DNA from: CAWEYO01 sp963813315
GTDB taxonomy: Bacteria > Pseudomonadota > Alphaproteobacteria > Rhizobiales > Rhizobiaceae
DNA: 64,000 nucleotides
Assembly: GCA_963813315.1 (NCBI GenBank)
Contig: CAWEYO010000025.1
Coordinates: 1-64,000, forward strand
Direction: 5' to 3'
Notes under the pieces: model-generated
The model's database searches: none
Told to the model about the DNA's origin: nothing
Seen by the model: only the letters and a program-made list of their open reading frames with translations
Shown: positions 39,652 through 48,081 of the stretch, piece by piece
How the letters are laid out: every line of letters begins with the position of its first letter
Position numbering within the stretch: position 1 is the first letter of the stretch
Made by a program: the position numbers and the translations under genes

Positions 39652-39933
39652 TCAAACCCATCGAAACACTGCAAAAGCGTAGACGAGCGAGAGGCCAAGA
39701 GCCCACGATAGGCTCGGGCCAACTAACCCGAGCCATGCAAGATTGATGAATGCGCTGCCGAGCAGCGATATGAACAGGCGATCGCCCCGCGTGGTGTCGA
39801 GACCAAGCACGCCGCGACGCGGCGCGCCGCCCGGCGATGCGAATTCCCAGACTGTCATGCCGCAGAGCAGCAGGAAAATGATCGCGAAGAACGTGGCCGT
39901 CTGCCAGGTCCACGCCATCCAGGTCAGACCCAT
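39652..39933 (-). CDS. glpU: Small membrane protein GlpU (DUF2160)
   Basis: 93 residues with three hydrophobic segments: WTWQTATFFAIIFLLLCGMT, LFISLLGSAFINLAWLGLVG and LSWALGLSLVYAFAVFRWV. This DUF2160 protein is encoded only within glycerol transporter operons and is called GlpU in Rhizobium; its role is unknown. The start shares one base with the glpQ stop, and glpV follows after 52 bp. Confidence 0.88.
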   Translation of the reverse strand: MGLTWMAWTWQTATFFAIIFLLLCGMTVWEFASPGGAPRRGVLGLDTTRGDRLFISLLGSAFINLAWLGLVGPSLSWALGLSLVYAFAVFRWV

Positions 39934-40847
39934 CACACCCTCCCCAAAGCGAAGCCCTTGGCGATGTAGTTCCGCACGAAGTAGATCACGACAGCGCCAG
40001 GGATGATGGTCAACGCTCCTGCCGCGGCGAGCAGCCCGAGTTCGTAGCCGGACGCGCTCGCGGTTCGCGTCATGATCGCGGCGATCGGCTTTGCCTCGAC
40101 GGATGTCAGTGTCTTGGCCAGAAGCAGCTCCACCCACGAAAACATGAAGCAGAAGAAGGCGGCAACGCCGATGCCTGAGGCAATCAGCGGCATGAATATC
40201 TTCACGAAAAAGCGCGGGAACGAATAACCGTCGATATAGGCGGTTTCATCGACTTCCTTCGGGACGCCGGACATGAAGCCCTCGAGGATCCACACGGCGA
40301 GCGGAATGTTGAAAAGGCAGTGGGCCAGCGCCACCGCGATATGGGTGTCGAAAAGGCCGAGCGCGGAATAGAGCTGGAAGAAAGGCAGGGCGAAGACCGC
40401 CGGCGGCGCCATGCGATTGGTCAGCAGCCAGAAAAAGAGGTGCTTGTCGCCGAGAAACCGGTAGCGTGAAAAAGCATAGGCGGCCGGAAGTGCAGCGGTT
40501 ACTGAAATGACTGTGTTTAGGCTGACATACGTAATCGAGTTTATGTAGCCGTTGTACCAGATCGGGTTGGTCAGGATCTCCCGGTAGTTGTCGAGCGTGA
40601 AATCGCGCGGCCAGAGAGTGAACTCCCGCAGGATCTCGTTCGTCGTCTTGAACGACATGTTGAGGAGCCAGTAGATCGGCACCATCAGGAACAGGATATA
40701 GAGCGTCGGCACAAGCCAGCCGAAGCTGATCTTGAGGCTTGTCCGTTCGCGCAGCCGGCCTGTGACGCCGGCGCTCGAAAGTGCAGGCGCGTCGACCATC
40801 GCGGTGTTCTCGCTCATGGACACGCGCTCCCTCGGTGTTGCTGTCAT
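39933..40847 (-). CDS. glpQ: Glycerol ABC transporter permease GlpQ
   Basis: 304-residue permease of the MalG-type (carbohydrate importer) family. Family motifs: VPTLYILFLMVPIYWLLNMS as first membrane segment, RMAPPAVFALPFFQLYSALG, and the EAA loop EVDETAYIDGYSFPRFFVKI, which docks on the ATPases. The start at 40847 overlaps the glpP stop by 4 bp; an ATG at 40817 preceded by GAGGGAGCG would give a shorter N-terminus starting SENTAMVDAP and may be the true start. Works as a heterodimer with GlpP. Confidence 0.9.
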   Translation of the reverse strand: MTATPRERVSMSENTAMVDAPALSSAGVTGRLRERTSLKISFGWLVPTLYILFLMVPIYWLLNMSFKTTNEILREFTLWPRDFTLDNYREILTNPIWYNGYINSITYVSLNTVISVTAALPAAYAFSRYRFLGDKHLFFWLLTNRMAPPAVFALPFFQLYSALGLFDTHIAVALAHCLFNIPLAVWILEGFMSGVPKEVDETAYIDGYSFPRFFVKIFMPLIASGIGVAAFFCFMFSWVELLLAKTLTSVEAKPIAAIMTRTASASGYELGLLAAAGALTIIPGAVVIYFVRNYIAKGFALGRV

Positions 40848-41710
40848 GACTGGCCCTCGTCGCGCATCATCAGCGTGTAGAAAATCCAGCTAAGCAGCAG
40901 AACGATCAGGAAGTAGATTATCGACATGGCCGCGGCGGGACCGAGATCGAACTGTCCAAGCGCGATCTTTACAAGGTCGATCGAAAGAACGGTGGTGGCG
41001 TTGCCAGGGCCGCCGCCAGTCAACACGGACGGTTCGGTGTAGATCATGAAGGAGTCCATGAAGCGCAGCAGGACCGCGATGGTCAGAACGCGCTTCATCT
41101 TCGGAAGCTGGATGTAGCGGAATACCGCCCACCCCGACGCTCCGTCGATCTTGGCTGCCTGGTAGTAGGCGTCCGGAATGGAGCTCAGGCCCGCGTAGGC
41201 GAGCAATACGACAAGCGAGGTCCAGTGCCACACGTCCATCAGGATCAGCGTGAACCACGCATCGCCGGGCTGGCGGGTGTAGTTGAAGTCGAAGCCGAGC
41301 GAGTTGAGCGTGCGCCCCAGCAGGCCGATGTCCGGCAACGCGAAAATGTTCCAGATCGCGCCGACAACGTTCCAGGGAATGAGTAGGGGAAGCGCCATCA
41401 GGACGAGGCAGACCGAGACCCAGAAGCCCTTGCGCGGCATGGTCAGCGCTATCAGCACGCCAAGCGGAATTTCGATGGCGAGGATGGTGGCCGTGAAGGC
41501 GATCTGACGGCCGAGCGCGGCGTGAAAACGTTCGGAATGAAGGACATCCTCGAACCAGCCGACGCCGTGGAAGAAGAAGACGTTATCACCAAAGGTCTCC
41601 TGCACGGAGTAGTTGACGACTGTCATCAGAGGGATAATCGCGTTGAACGCCACCAGAAACAGCACCGGCAGCACCATGAACCACGCTTTGTTGTTCCAGG
41701 TCTTTTCCAT
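40844..41710 (-). CDS. glpP: Glycerol ABC transporter permease GlpP
   Basis: 288-residue permease of the MalF/UgpA type. It opens with NNKAWFMVLPVLFLVAFNAI, has the loop YYQAAKIDGASGWAVFRYIQ for ATPase contact, and ends LLLSWIFYTLMMRDEGQS. About six membrane segments. The stop overlaps the glpQ start and glpT ends 5 bp upstream, so all transporter subunits are co-translated. Confidence 0.9.
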   Translation of the reverse strand: MEKTWNNKAWFMVLPVLFLVAFNAIIPLMTVVNYSVQETFGDNVFFFHGVGWFEDVLHSERFHAALGRQIAFTATILAIEIPLGVLIALTMPRKGFWVSVCLVLMALPLLIPWNVVGAIWNIFALPDIGLLGRTLNSLGFDFNYTRQPGDAWFTLILMDVWHWTSLVVLLAYAGLSSIPDAYYQAAKIDGASGWAVFRYIQLPKMKRVLTIAVLLRFMDSFMIYTEPSVLTGGGPGNATTVLSIDLVKIALGQFDLGPAAAMSIIYFLIVLLLSWIFYTLMMRDEGQS

Positions 41711-41715
41711 GGCGC

Positions 41716-42786
41716 TCAGGCTCCCAGCTCGACGCGCCGGGAATCGGCATAGATGTTGATCCCTTTGGGATCGAACCGGACGTGTGGATCGGCCGGTATG
41801 TTGCCGTCTTCCGGCACGATTACCGCGAGGTCGCGCCCTTCGAGACTGGTGCGCACAATCTTCAGGCGGCCGATGTCCTCGATTTTGGTGATCGACACCG
41901 GCATGCCGCTTTCGCCAAGCTGGACATATTCAGGCCGGATGCCGAGTTCGGTCTTACCATCCGTCGCGCTTTTTAGGCCGCCTGGCAGTTCGATAGTCTG
42001 GCTGCCGACACGCGCCTGCCTACCCTCGATCGCGACCGGCATCACGTTCATTCCGGGCGAACCGATAAAATAGCCCACGAACGTGTGATTTGGCCGTTCG
42101 AAGAGTTCATCGGGTGTGCCGATCTGGACGATTTCGCCTTCGTACATCACCACCACTCTTTCGGCGAACGTCAGCGCCTCGGTCTGGTCGTGCGTGACGT
42201 AGATCATCGTGTAGCCGATGCGGCGGTGCAGTTGCTTCAGTTGCGAGCGTAGGATCCACTTCATGTGCGGATCGATGACGGTCAAAGGCTCATCGAAAAG
42301 GATCGCATTTACATCGGAGCGCACCAAGCCGCGACCGAGCGCGATCTTTTGCTTCTGATCGGCCGTAAGTCCGCGCGCCTTCTTCTTTGCCCAGCTCGCG
42401 AGGTCTATCATATCGAGGATCTCGCGCACCTTCCGGTCTACATCGGTCTGCGGCACGCCGCGGTTCCTCAGCGGAAAAGCCAGATTGTCGTAAACGGTCA
42501 TTGTGTCGTAAATGACCGGAAACTGGAACACCTGTGCGATGTTGCGTTCTTGCGTCGACAGATTGTTGACGTCGCGTCCATCGAATATGAGCTGGCCGTG
42601 CGAAGCCCGCAGCAGGCCGGAAATAATGTTGAGCAGCGTGGTCTTGCCGCATCCGGACGGCCCGAGCAGCGCATAAGCGCCGCCATCGGCGAAACTCGTA
42701 TGCACTTCCTTCAGCGCGTAGTCCGCTTCCGTCCTGGGATTGGTCACGTAGGTGTGACGGATATGATTGAGGTCGATCCGCGCCAT
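41716..42786 (-). CDS. glpT: Glycerol ABC transporter ATPase GlpT, degenerate signature
   Basis: 356 residues. Walker A GPSGCGKT (42-49), Q-loop VFQFPVIYDTM, Walker B AILFDEP, H-loop YVTHDQTEA and C-terminal MalK/TOBE-like domain. The ABC signature, usually LSGGQ, is LTADQ here (LTADQKQKIALGRG). In a heterodimer with GlpS, GlpT would give a working Walker/H-loop site but a poor signature to the opposite site. Named after Rhizobium GlpT; not the E. coli permease of that name. Confidence 0.9.
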   Translation of the reverse strand: MARIDLNHIRHTYVTNPRTEADYALKEVHTSFADGGAYALLGPSGCGKTTLLNIISGLLRASHGQLIFDGRDVNNLSTQERNIAQVFQFPVIYDTMTVYDNLAFPLRNRGVPQTDVDRKVREILDMIDLASWAKKKARGLTADQKQKIALGRGLVRSDVNAILFDEPLTVIDPHMKWILRSQLKQLHRRIGYTMIYVTHDQTEALTFAERVVVMYEGEIVQIGTPDELFERPNHTFVGYFIGSPGMNVMPVAIEGRQARVGSQTIELPGGLKSATDGKTELGIRPEYVQLGESGMPVSITKIEDIGRLKIVRTSLEGRDLAVIVPEDGNIPADPHVRFDPKGINIYADSRRVELGA

Positions 42787-42795
42787 CGTCTGCCC

Positions 42796-43878
42796 TTACG
42801 CCGCCAGTTTACGGGACACGGCCGCCGAGCGGCCTTCGCCGTCGAAAACCATCAGATGCCGCGTATCAATGAAAACTCCAACCGTCTCGTCGGCATCGAA
42901 ATGATGGATGCCGTGTGCCAACATCACCCAGCGAGCATCAGCAAAATCGAGGTGAACGAAGCTTTCCGAACCGGTTATCTCGGTAGCCGTGACCTTGGCA
43001 TTGACGGAAACCGCATCGGCATGGGGCCGCGTGAGCGACAGATGATGCGGTTGGAACCCGATCGTGTAAGAACCATCGGCAATTCCGGTCAGCTCCGGTG
43101 GAACCGGCAGGCTTATACCGCCTTCCATCTCAAAGCCCGCGCCCGCCTTGCGCAGCACGATCGTATTGAGCGGCGGATCGGAAAAGGTCCTGGCCGTGAC
43201 AAGGTCGTTCGGCCTGCGAAATACCTCGATCGTTGGACCGAATTGGGTCACGCGGCCTTCCGCAAGCGTTGCAGTATTGCCTCCAAGCAGCAGCGCTTCG
43301 TGCGGTTCGGTCGTCGCATAGACGTAAATCGCGCCGGTTTCGGCAAAGATCTTTGGCAGTTCGGCCCGAAGTTCCTCGCGCAGCTTGTAGTCGAGATTGG
43401 CAAGCGGTTCGTCCAACAGCACCAATCCGGCGTTCTTGGCGATAGCCCGTGCGAGCGCCGTGCGTTGCTGCTGGCCACCCGAGAGGCTGAGCGGGGTGCG
43501 GTCCAGATAGGGCGTAAGCTGGAGAAGCGCGGCAGCACGGCGAACACTGCGGTCAGTCTGCGCACGATCGGCTCCCGCGACCCTGAGCGGCGACGCAATA
43601 TTCTCGTAGACCGTCATCGCGGGGTAGTTGATGAACTGCTGGTAGACCATGGCAATCTTGCGCTTTTGGACAGGAACACCGGTCACGTCGACACCATCGA
43701 ACCAGACCGAGCCGGAAGTCGGCGCATCGAGCCCCGCCATCAGTCGCATGAGGCTGGTCTTGCCGGACAGCGTTGGTCCGAGCAGCACATTCAGCGTTCC
43801 GTGCTGGAGCTTCAGCGATACGTCGCCAATATGCGTGACGCCGGCGACGACCTTGCTCACGTTCCTGAGTTCGAGCAT
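42796..43878 (-). CDS. glpS: Glycerol ABC transporter ATPase GlpS, altered H-loop
   Basis: 360 residues. Walker A GPTLSGKT (34-41), Q-loop MVYQQFINYPA, signature LSGGQQQRTALARA, Walker B LVLLDEPLANLD, C-terminal TOBE-like part ending VSRKLAA. The H-loop, normally VTHDQ, reads ATTEPHEA: the His that senses ATP gamma-phosphate is Thr. ATG at 43878 follows GGGGGAGGGAGC; an upstream ATG without a ribosome site would add 14 residues. Complement of GlpT: normal signature, abnormal H-loop. Confidence 0.9.
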   Translation of the reverse strand: MLELRNVSKVVAGVTHIGDVSLKLQHGTLNVLLGPTLSGKTSLMRLMAGLDAPTSGSVWFDGVDVTGVPVQKRKIAMVYQQFINYPAMTVYENIASPLRVAGADRAQTDRSVRRAAALLQLTPYLDRTPLSLSGGQQQRTALARAIAKNAGLVLLDEPLANLDYKLREELRAELPKIFAETGAIYVYATTEPHEALLLGGNTATLAEGRVTQFGPTIEVFRRPNDLVTARTFSDPPLNTIVLRKAGAGFEMEGGISLPVPPELTGIADGSYTIGFQPHHLSLTRPHADAVSVNAKVTATEITGSESFVHLDFADARWVMLAHGIHHFDADETVGVFIDTRHLMVFDGEGRSAAVSRKLAA

Positions 43879-43891
43879 CCGCTCCCTCCCC

Positions 43892-45418
43892 CTATTCCGC
43901 TGCGGCGTGCTGCCGATCATCGAGTCCGCGCATGAACTCGTCCAGCACGCCCGCCTGCTCTCCGGTCAACTGCAACCCACGTTTCGTCCGGCGCCACAAG
44001 ATATCTTCGGCGGTCATCGCCCACTCGTTCTCGACCAGATAGCGAACCTCGGCCTCGTAAAGGTCGGCGCCGAACTTTCTGCCGAGATCGGCATACGACT
44101 TGGCGAGGCCGAGCACGGTATTTGCCCGCGTTCCATAGAGCTGCACAAGCCTACGTGCGTGCGGCAGGTCGAGGAATGCATACAGTGCCTTCAATTTTCC
44201 CACCTCGGCATCGAAGCCCTCCGCGGGAAAGTCGCCTCCTGGCAACGGCGTGCGCGCCGTCCAGGGCTCGCGTCTGTTGCCAAGCAGGCTGCCGATCTTG
44301 TCCAGCACAGCCTCGGAGAGCCGCCGGTATGTCGTGATCTTCCCGCCGAAAATATTGACGACAGGAGCGGACCCCTCGGGTCCGTCGATCTTCAGAACAT
44401 AGTCGCGAGTGGCCTCCTGCGCCTTCGAAGCGCCGTCGTCATAGAGCGGGCGCAGGGCCGAATAGGTCCAGACGATGTCCTTGCGGTTGATCGGCTCGGC
44501 AAAATATTCGCTTGCCGCCTCGCAAAGATAGTCGATCTCGGGGCCGCTGATACTCACCGCAGCGGGATTGCCTTCATAGTCGCGATCGGTAGTGCCTATC
44601 AGGGTGAAGTCACCCTCATAGGGGATGGCGAAGATGATCCGGCCGTCCTTGTTCTGAAAGAAATAGGCTCGTGGATCGTCGAATTTTTTTGGCACGACGA
44701 TATGACTGCCCTGAACGAGCCGGACGTTGCGCACGTCATTCTGGCCGAGAGCCGTGGACAGGACTTCATCAACCCAGGGTCCGGCAGCATTGACAATCAG
44801 CCGCGCCCTGATTTCTTCGATCTTGCGCGTGCGCTGGTCTTCGACCCCGATTGTCCAGGCGCCGCCGTCGCGCCGCGCGCTAACGGTTTTCGCGCGTGTG
44901 CGGATCGTCGCGCCACGATCGGCCGCATCGCGGGCGTTCAGAACCACCAGACGCGCATCATTGACCCAGCAATCGGAATACTCGAACGCGCGCCGGAACA
45001 GCTTCTTCAGCGGGCTGCCCGCGGGGTCGCTCGTCATATCAAGCGTTTTGGTCGCCGGCAGGGCCTTCCGGCCTCCGATGTGGTCGTAAAGGAAGAGGCC
45101 GAGCCTCAGCAGCCAGGCAGGACGCAGCCCCTCAGCATGTGGCAGGACGAAACGCATCGGCCGGATAATGTGCGGCGCATTGCGCCAAAGCACTTCGCGT
45201 TCCATGAGGGATTCACGCACCAGCCGGAATTCGTAGCGCTCGAGATAGCGCAGCCCGCCATGGATCAGTTTCGTGGATCCTGACGACGTGCCGCTCGCCA
45301 GATCGTTCATTTCCGCCAGGTACACCGAATAGCCGCGCCCGGCGGCGTCACGGGCAATCCCGCAGCCATTGATGCCGCCGCCGATGACGAAAACGTCATG
45401 GATCCGGGGTTTGTCCAC
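43892..45418 (-). CDS. glpD: Glycerol-3-phosphate dehydrogenase
   Basis: 508-residue FAD-dependent dehydrogenase that passes electrons from glycerol 3-phosphate to quinone at the inner face of the membrane. FAD motif VFVIGGGINGCGIARDAAGR, substrate region SSGSTKLIHGGLRYLERYEF, and the C-terminal DAO_C domain up to RGLDDRQHAAAE. A GTG at 45418 after GGGAGA is chosen, because an ATG at 45469 would put the GlpR half-sites inside the gene and the family normally starts at VDKPRIHD. It precedes glpS by 13 bp. Confidence 0.92.
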   Translation of the reverse strand: MDKPRIHDVFVIGGGINGCGIARDAAGRGYSVYLAEMNDLASGTSSGSTKLIHGGLRYLERYEFRLVRESLMEREVLWRNAPHIIRPMRFVLPHAEGLRPAWLLRLGLFLYDHIGGRKALPATKTLDMTSDPAGSPLKKLFRRAFEYSDCWVNDARLVVLNARDAADRGATIRTRAKTVSARRDGGAWTIGVEDQRTRKIEEIRARLIVNAAGPWVDEVLSTALGQNDVRNVRLVQGSHIVVPKKFDDPRAYFFQNKDGRIIFAIPYEGDFTLIGTTDRDYEGNPAAVSISGPEIDYLCEAASEYFAEPINRKDIVWTYSALRPLYDDGASKAQEATRDYVLKIDGPEGSAPVVNIFGGKITTYRRLSEAVLDKIGSLLGNRREPWTARTPLPGGDFPAEGFDAEVGKLKALYAFLDLPHARRLVQLYGTRANTVLGLAKSYADLGRKFGADLYEAEVRYLVENEWAMTAEDILWRRTKRGLQLTGEQAGVLDEFMRGLDDRQHAAAE

Positions 45419-45430
45419 GAAATCTCCCAC

Positions 45431-45527
45431 GCTTTCGCACTGCACCATTTTGTGCCGTTTCGAAAGCATTTGTGGATTATTTCGAACTTAGAACGAATGT
45501 CAAACGAAATTTAAGCAAAACCGAATG
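45431..45527. promoter_or_regulatory. GlpR operator cluster in the glpD leader
   Basis: Several TTTCG/CGAAA half-sites: GCTTTCG (45431-45437), palindrome TTTCGAAA (45458-45465), ATTTCG...CGAATG (45479-45500), ACGAAAT (45504-45510) and CCGAATG (45521-45527). They share the TTTCG core typical of DeoR/GlpR sites in Proteobacteria. The same half-site flanks the glpR start, so GlpR probably controls both. Confidence 0.55.
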
Positions 45528-45535
45528 TCCTGCCT

Positions 45536-46300
45536 TCAGGGCATGGTTTCGATGAGTTCGACTTCATTGTCCTCACAGACTTTTCGCACGGTCTCGAGAT
45601 TGCAGCGATCGGTAATGAACGTATCCACCTGCGACAGATGACCGATGCGGACAGGTGCCGTGCGCTCGAATTTTGTCGCATCCGCTACCAGGATGACTTG
45701 TCTCGCATTGGCAATGATCGCTTGGGCGACTTTCACTTCACGAAAATCGAAATCCAGAAGCGCGCCATCATGGTCAATCGCCGAGGCCCCGATAACGGCG
45801 TAGTCGACTTTGAACTGCTTGATGAAATCAGCTGCCGCCTCACCTACGATGCCTCCGTCCGAGCCGCGCACCACACCGCCGGTAATCACAACTTCCATGG
45901 ACGGATAGACGCGCATCCTGTTGGCAACATTGATGTTATTGGTAATGATCATCAATCCGCTATGGTCGAGCAATGCATTGCTCACGGCCTCGGTAGTCGT
46001 CCCGATGTTGATAAACAGGGAGGCGTTGTCCGGGATGAGTCTGGCCGCGGCATTTCCGATTGCATCCTTTTCGATGGCCGCAATCTTCCGGCGAGCTTCA
46101 TACTCCATGTTCTCGATCCCGGAGGGGAAGAGTGCCCCGCCATGAATGCGTGTCAACAGTCGCTGGTCGCACAAATCATTGAGATCCTTGCGGATCGTCT
46201 GCGGCGTGAGCGCGAAATGCGTGGCAAGGTCGTCGACCAATACCCGGCCGTTGTCCTTCGCCATCTGGATGATCTCGGAATGCCGCGCCGAAAGATACAT
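45536..46300 (-). CDS. glpR: DeoR-family glycerol-3-phosphate regulon repressor
   Basis: 254 residues. N-terminal DeoR winged helix: SARHSEIIQMAKDNGRVLVD, then TPQTIRKDLNDLCDQRLLTR. The C-terminal DeoRC sensor has LFINIGTTTEAVSNALLDHS, the motif that binds a sugar phosphate, here glycerol 3-phosphate. ATG at 46300 follows AGGAG; longer frames upstream lack family similarity. It precedes glpD, and a 13-bp inverted repeat (46313-46349) lies at its own promoter, which suggests autoregulation. Confidence 0.92.
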   Translation of the reverse strand: MYLSARHSEIIQMAKDNGRVLVDDLATHFALTPQTIRKDLNDLCDQRLLTRIHGGALFPSGIENMEYEARRKIAAIEKDAIGNAAARLIPDNASLFINIGTTTEAVSNALLDHSGLMIITNNINVANRMRVYPSMEVVITGGVVRGSDGGIVGEAAADFIKQFKVDYAVIGASAIDHDGALLDFDFREVKVAQAIIANARQVILVADATKFERTAPVRIGHLSQVDTFITDRCNLETVRKVCEDNEVELIETMP

Positions 46301-46312
46301 GGCAGCTCCTCC

Positions 46313-46349
46313 GCTTTCGCTTTTTGTGAGACTATTCCAAAACGAAAGC
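46313..46349. promoter_or_regulatory. GlpR-like inverted repeat upstream of glpR
   Basis: GCTTTCGCTTTTTG (46313-46326) faces CCAAAACGAAAGC (46337-46349); the arms match in reverse complement over 12-13 bases with one or two mismatches. It lies 13 to 49 bp before the glpR ATG, the place for an autoregulatory operator. Confidence 0.6.
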
Positions 46350-46501
46350 AGCTTAGAGTCAATCCCAGCCTCGCCGAAACCCATCCGCACGTCGAACGAG
46401 CGTCTAGCGCGGCCACTTCCGGCGATGGTCTGACCTCACCAGGCGGGACCGATATCCGGACGCACCGATGGAATCAGTCCACTCTATCCGATGTTCTGGC
46501 G

Positions 46502-47236
46502 CTAGGTTTCCGGAAAATCCGGAAGGTTCTTGAAAACTGCCTTTAAGGCATTCGACCAACCGTCGGAAATTGTTCGATAATACGGATCGTCAACTCCGAT
46601 CCGCTTCCTTAAGCCAACCTTCATTGTGTCTTTTTCATAGAACATCATATCGAGCGGCAAGCCTACGGACAGGTTGGATTTGAGTGTGGAGTCAAATGAC
46701 ACCACTAAAAGCTTGGCCGCCTCGGCGAAGTTCATCGCCTTGTCGTAGGCGCGAATGATAATGGGCTTGCCGTATTTGGTCTCGCCGATCTGGAAGAAAG
46801 GAGTGTCCTCCGTGCATTCGATGAAATTGCCTTCGGGATAGATCATGAAAAGGCGCGGTTCGGTGCCTCTGATCTGACCACCGAGAATGAACGAAGCGTT
46901 GAAATAGGAGTCCGCCCTTTGCCCCTCGTCCGCCGCACTGGCGATCACCTCGCGCACCGTGTTACCGACAAGCCGCGCGGTCTGGTACATGGACGGCGTT
47001 TCAAGCAGCGTCGGCGAGCGTTCGGCGACCGCCTTGGAGCGCTCGTCGAGCAGGCTGACCACCGCCTGCGTGGTCGCCAGATTGCCAGCGGTCAGAAGTA
47101 CGACGACGCGTTCTCCGGGCGCTTCCCACACATGCATCTTGCGAAAGGTTGAGATCGAGTCGAGACCGGCATTCGTACGCGTGTCCGACATGAACGCGAG
47201 CCCGCGATCGATCTTGAGGCCAACGCAATAGGTCAT
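46502..47236 (-). CDS. Anbu (ancestral beta-subunit) proteasome-type peptidase
   Basis: 244-residue Ntn-hydrolase of the proteasome superfamily. Thr2 (MTYCVGLKI) would be the catalytic nucleophile after Met removal. Anbu hallmarks are LAFMSDTRTNAGLDSISTFR and VVVLLTAGNLATTQAVVSLL, and the C-terminal half has SVGLPLDMMFYEKDTM. Anbu proteins form open-ring oligomers in the cytoplasm; the substrate is unknown. It is last in a four-gene operon with transglutaminase, alpha-E and ATP-grasp genes, the conserved Anbu context that suggests peptide or peptide-conjugate processing. Confidence 0.93.
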   Translation of the reverse strand: MTYCVGLKIDRGLAFMSDTRTNAGLDSISTFRKMHVWEAPGERVVVLLTAGNLATTQAVVSLLDERSKAVAERSPTLLETPSMYQTARLVGNTVREVIASAADEGQRADSYFNASFILGGQIRGTEPRLFMIYPEGNFIECTEDTPFFQIGETKYGKPIIIRAYDKAMNFAEAAKLLVVSFDSTLKSNLSVGLPLDMMFYEKDTMKVGLRKRIGVDDPYYRTISDGWSNALKAVFKNLPDFPET

Positions 47237-47271
47237 CGAATCTCACTGCAGCCCGCAACAATTCGAGAGAC

Positions 47272-48066
47272 TTACTGCTCCACTGTGATGCGGACTGCAA
47301 GTTGTTCTTCCGCTCGCCCCATCCGAATCCCGGAAACCGGCATGGCGTCGCGGTAGTCGCGTCCTGTCGCCACCCGTACATAGCGCTCATCGGCCGAAAT
47401 GCCGTTCGCTATGTCGAACGCCACCCAGCCCAGATTGTCGACATGCGCCTCGGCCCATGCATGGCTTGCCGCCTGTTCAAGCGCATGGTCCATCATCAGG
47501 TAGCCGCTGACATAGCGCGCCGGAAAACCGAGCAGGCGAGCGGCGGAGATGAAGATGTGGCTGTGATCCTGGCAAACGCCGCTGCCTTGGCTCAGCGCTT
47601 CTTCGGCGGATGTGCCGGTATCGGTCGCGCCGATCGTATAGACTACCCGCTCCAGGATCACCGTCATGAGCCTGTGCAGCCTGTCGATCGCCGGGCCTGG
47701 GGCGATCTGCCCGGCCAGGCTGCGGATACCTTCGCCTGCTGCTGTCAACCGGGTTTCAGCGGAAAAGAGCCAAAGCGGCGCGAACCCGCGATGCGCGCCC
47801 ATCACTCCCGCCGTGTCGTGCGTCTCGACCTCTCCCGAGGCCTCGACGCTGATGACATGCGGCTCGCCTTCAACGCTCACCAGTCGCGTGTCATTGCCGA
47901 AATGATCGGTGAAGCAGACTTCCTCCCGCGCTCCCTCGATAGTGAGCGACCACGCCTTGATCGTTTGGGCGGGGCCGCCATAGGGCACCAGCCGCAACCG
48001 CTGCAGCGCGTAGGGCACCGGCGCATCGTACCGGTATTCCGTCCGGTGAGTGATCTTTAGCCGCAT
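47272..48066 (-). CDS. Transglutaminase-like cysteine peptidase of the Anbu operon
   Basis: 264 residues. N-terminal bacterial transglutaminase domain (MRLKITHRTEYRYDAPVPYA) and a catalytic core with Cys in SQGSGVCQDHSHIFISAARL, His in SHAWAEAHVDNLGWVAFDIA and the following Asp in the same motif, a Cys-His-Asp triad. This COG1305 family hydrolyses or forms amide links. Sits 15 bp after the alpha-E gene and 35 bp before Anbu. No signal peptide, so it acts in the cytoplasm with its partners. Confidence 0.9.
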   Translation of the reverse strand: MRLKITHRTEYRYDAPVPYALQRLRLVPYGGPAQTIKAWSLTIEGAREEVCFTDHFGNDTRLVSVEGEPHVISVEASGEVETHDTAGVMGAHRGFAPLWLFSAETRLTAAGEGIRSLAGQIAPGPAIDRLHRLMTVILERVVYTIGATDTGTSAEEALSQGSGVCQDHSHIFISAARLLGFPARYVSGYLMMDHALEQAASHAWAEAHVDNLGWVAFDIANGISADERYVRVATGRDYRDAMPVSGIRMGRAEEQLAVRITVEQ

Positions 48067-48081
48067 GATACCTCTTCGCGG

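Noticed and set aside
42265..45283. Very long open frames on the plus strand opposite glpT, glpS and glpD
   Set aside because: They mirror high-GC genes with clear family motifs on the minus strand, lack ribosome sites, and show low-complexity Arg-rich translations typical of antisense frames.
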